From NCBI GenBank assembly GCA_964019165.1, contig OZ025280.1:10410428-10474427 (forward strand): DNA of 64,000 bases, in the 5' to 3' direction. The DNA is from Mastigias papua. Its lineage: Eukaryota > Cnidaria > Scyphozoa > Rhizostomeae > Mastigiidae. The notes under the pieces are model-generated. The model was not told the DNA's origin. It saw nothing but the letters and a program-made list of their open reading frames with translations, and ran no database searches. Positions 62,084 through 64,000 of the stretch are shown here, in pieces (position 1 is the first letter of the stretch; each line of letters starts with the position of its first letter). Made by a program: the position numbers and the translations under genes.

Positions 62084-64000
62084 ATTGTTGCATGTACTAA
62101 AATTTATTGCCGTCCGTAGTATAAAAGAATGTGCAGAGAGAGCAAACAGTAAACTTACAATATGGTATTGAGCATACAAGGTAGCTAATCTCATGGTCTT
62201 ATAGTACAAATATGGAACGGTGGTAGACATACAGTTAATATACCAGAACGAATTGCAATACGTAAGATGAAATAATACAAAATAGGTAGTTATCTAACGC
62301 GCAACATATGAAGGAAATGTAAAGTTGAACAAATAAAGTGTATATACAAGAAGCATCTGCAATATGTGCAATATAGCAAACAGACTCAGCTTCAAGTCCA
62401 AAAACTAAACTGTCTTTACCAGAAATATGTCTAATATGTAAGATGAAATAATGCAAAGATCAAAGGTACAAGTAAGGAAAGAACAGCAGGTTCAAATGGA
62501 CACACTACAGTTAATATACACGATACATGTCGACTATGTACCATGAAATAATGGAAACATAGGGTCCTGTGCTAGGTGGATGTGCAGCTCAGGGTAAGAG
62601 GAAATGGCCTTACATTCTATACGAACGTACTCGTTACGATCAATAGAGTCCAAGCAAACGGTAGAAAGTGCGGCAGTACCTAGCAGATACTTATTTACTG
62701 CTAGTTTTTATATGGTTAAACATGAAAATCGGTGTACACTGTATGAAACGGCCGTCCCTTGTATATCTAACGCCAAGCCTACCGTTGACCCTTAGGCATG
62801 GTTTAGACAGCGCATTCTGAGCGGACGGAATTACATTAGTGCCCATCAAAACTGCAAGTGTGAATTAAATTCGCTCATAATCTGGAATCTAGAATAGTTG
62901 AAATATACATAAACTGTAACATACGAAATTACTGCGTGCAACGTTGCCTATATCCACTTTCAGTTCACGGTGTGGGGAACGGAGTTGTAAGAGTAAATAA
63001 AAATTGTAGTAAGGTAATGTCGTTGTGGCAATATTAAAGGATATCTCGGAAAATAGCAGTATAAAACGCGTCTGTAACACGCACTGATGTAAGATAATAT
63101 AGACACAAGGAACTCGGATGCCATGATACGAAAAAACGACTCACCTGAGAATAAACGGAGGGAAGTCTGTGAGCTTCGCAAGTTGCAACCGTCTTTCGTA
63201 CGAACACTCCCAAACTGAAAGTATGTGGATCCGTCCAAACAGTTGACAGAGATAGAACAAAAGGTTAACAGTGCACCGGAATCAAAAGATGACAGCTAAT
63301 GGAAAGCAGATACCCGCATGGTTCGACATCGATGAGTAGAACAACAGAACATTCGCCAAGTAATGCCGCGGGGCCAGCGGGCAAATTGTAAGGTTGTAGT
63401 GGACGGCATGGTTGCGAACCCCCACAGGTACCCAAAGAAAACAAGAATAATGAGAAAAGTAGATGTGTTAACGACGTCCTAGTGATATGATAGACTGTAT
63501 TATAACAGGAACGACAGTATAGTACAATACTATACAAAATTCATATTGTATAAGCCAGATCTATGAAACGTTAGTAAATACTATCTTGGAACTGTTCTCT
63601 CCTATTATCGATCAAAAGTACCATGGATTGTATTACGATGTAGTTAAAGTAGTAAAGGGCAACTCTACGTGCGTTGAATGATAATATGCGGGAAGAACTG
63701 GAAGGTGAAATGTATGTGGTTATAATGTGTTTGACGTTATGAAGAGTGGGAAGGTCACTGTACTGTGTATCGTTAATACACTCTATGAAAAGTCAGGGTA
63801 ATACGGATAATATATTTGGATAGAGGTGAAAAGAATGTAACAGGCCAGTATCAATAAAACATTAAATGAAGGTACTCTCGGATGCTTAGTAAAAGGGGGA
63901 CGTTTATTAATTTTTCAGGTTGTTTCCCACGCGTGGATTTTATTATGACCATGATTATTAACTCTAGCAAGATGAAGTGTGAAAGGCCCTGTCAATTATA
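62084..64000. other. Right-hand region, no gene recognised
   Basis: AT-rich; short open frames are without known domains. The segment 63137-63230 (CGACTCACCTG, then CGAACACTCCCAAACTG) weakly resembles the E4 and E2 leader exons, with a donor-like CTCAG then GTGAGTCG on the minus strand (intron from 63144). Two similar stretches at about 62255-62285 and 62430-62460 share AAGATGAAATAAT. Confidence 0.4.

Overview
The window is repeat-dominated nuclear DNA from a eukaryote, most likely an invertebrate animal. The evidence is AT-rich noncoding sequence, a long satellite array, rolling-circle (Helitron) transposons whose helicase gene carries a GT-AG intron, and decayed LINE fragments of types common in invertebrate genomes. 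I recognise no host protein gene, rRNA, tRNA or CRISPR array. The species cannot be named from the sequence.

Region 1 (1-24138) is one head-to-tail satellite array of a 69-bp monomer. Monomer starts keep exact register: 349 complete monomers run from 36 to 24118 with a net length change of only +2 bp, caused by one visible change near 19701. It has higher-order structure. The largest repeat is 102 monomers (7038 bp) present twice in tandem (about 4983-12020 and 12021-19058) and sharing every rare variant I checked. Smaller blocks of 37, 24 and 6 monomers also recur. Because 69 is divisible by 3, open frames run through the array on both strands; I treat them as artefacts.

Region 2 (24139-25362) is unannotated flank.

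Region 3 (25363 to at least 56258) is best read as a minus-strand, head-to-tail array of five related Helitrons with no host DNA between them: E5 (28230 to 25363), E4 (41385 to 28231), E3 (44265 to 41386), E2 (49352 to 44266) and E1 (5' end not found; at least 56258 to 49353). Four elements start with the same 43-bp block, which reads TCTCTATATACTAAGATCCC on the minus strand. All five end in a dyad built on GATAGCCCGC/GCGGGCTATC. In E1 and E2 this is an ordinary 16-18 bp hairpin. In E3, E4 and E5 it is a palindrome of 455-598 bp, and the central loop of E5 is inverted relative to E3. E4 and E1 each carry one Rep/helicase gene with HUH and two-tyrosine motifs, a PIF1-like helicase and one phase-0 intron at the same site. 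Both genes are broken, at different positions. E3 and E5 are about 2.9-kb derivatives without coding capacity; E2 (5.1 kb) is also noncoding and carries a roughly 255-bp tandem repeat.

Region 4 (56259-64000) holds noncoding leader or flank, simple repeats, and two decayed LINE pieces on the minus strand: a restriction-like-endonuclease tail (about 60690-61163) and a reverse-transcriptase C-terminal piece (about 61396-62083).

The most notable structure is the tandem Helitron array whose terminal hairpins have become giant palindromes, one pair differing by loop inversion. Element boundaries are inferred from shared termini; coding and repeat statements come from direct reading.
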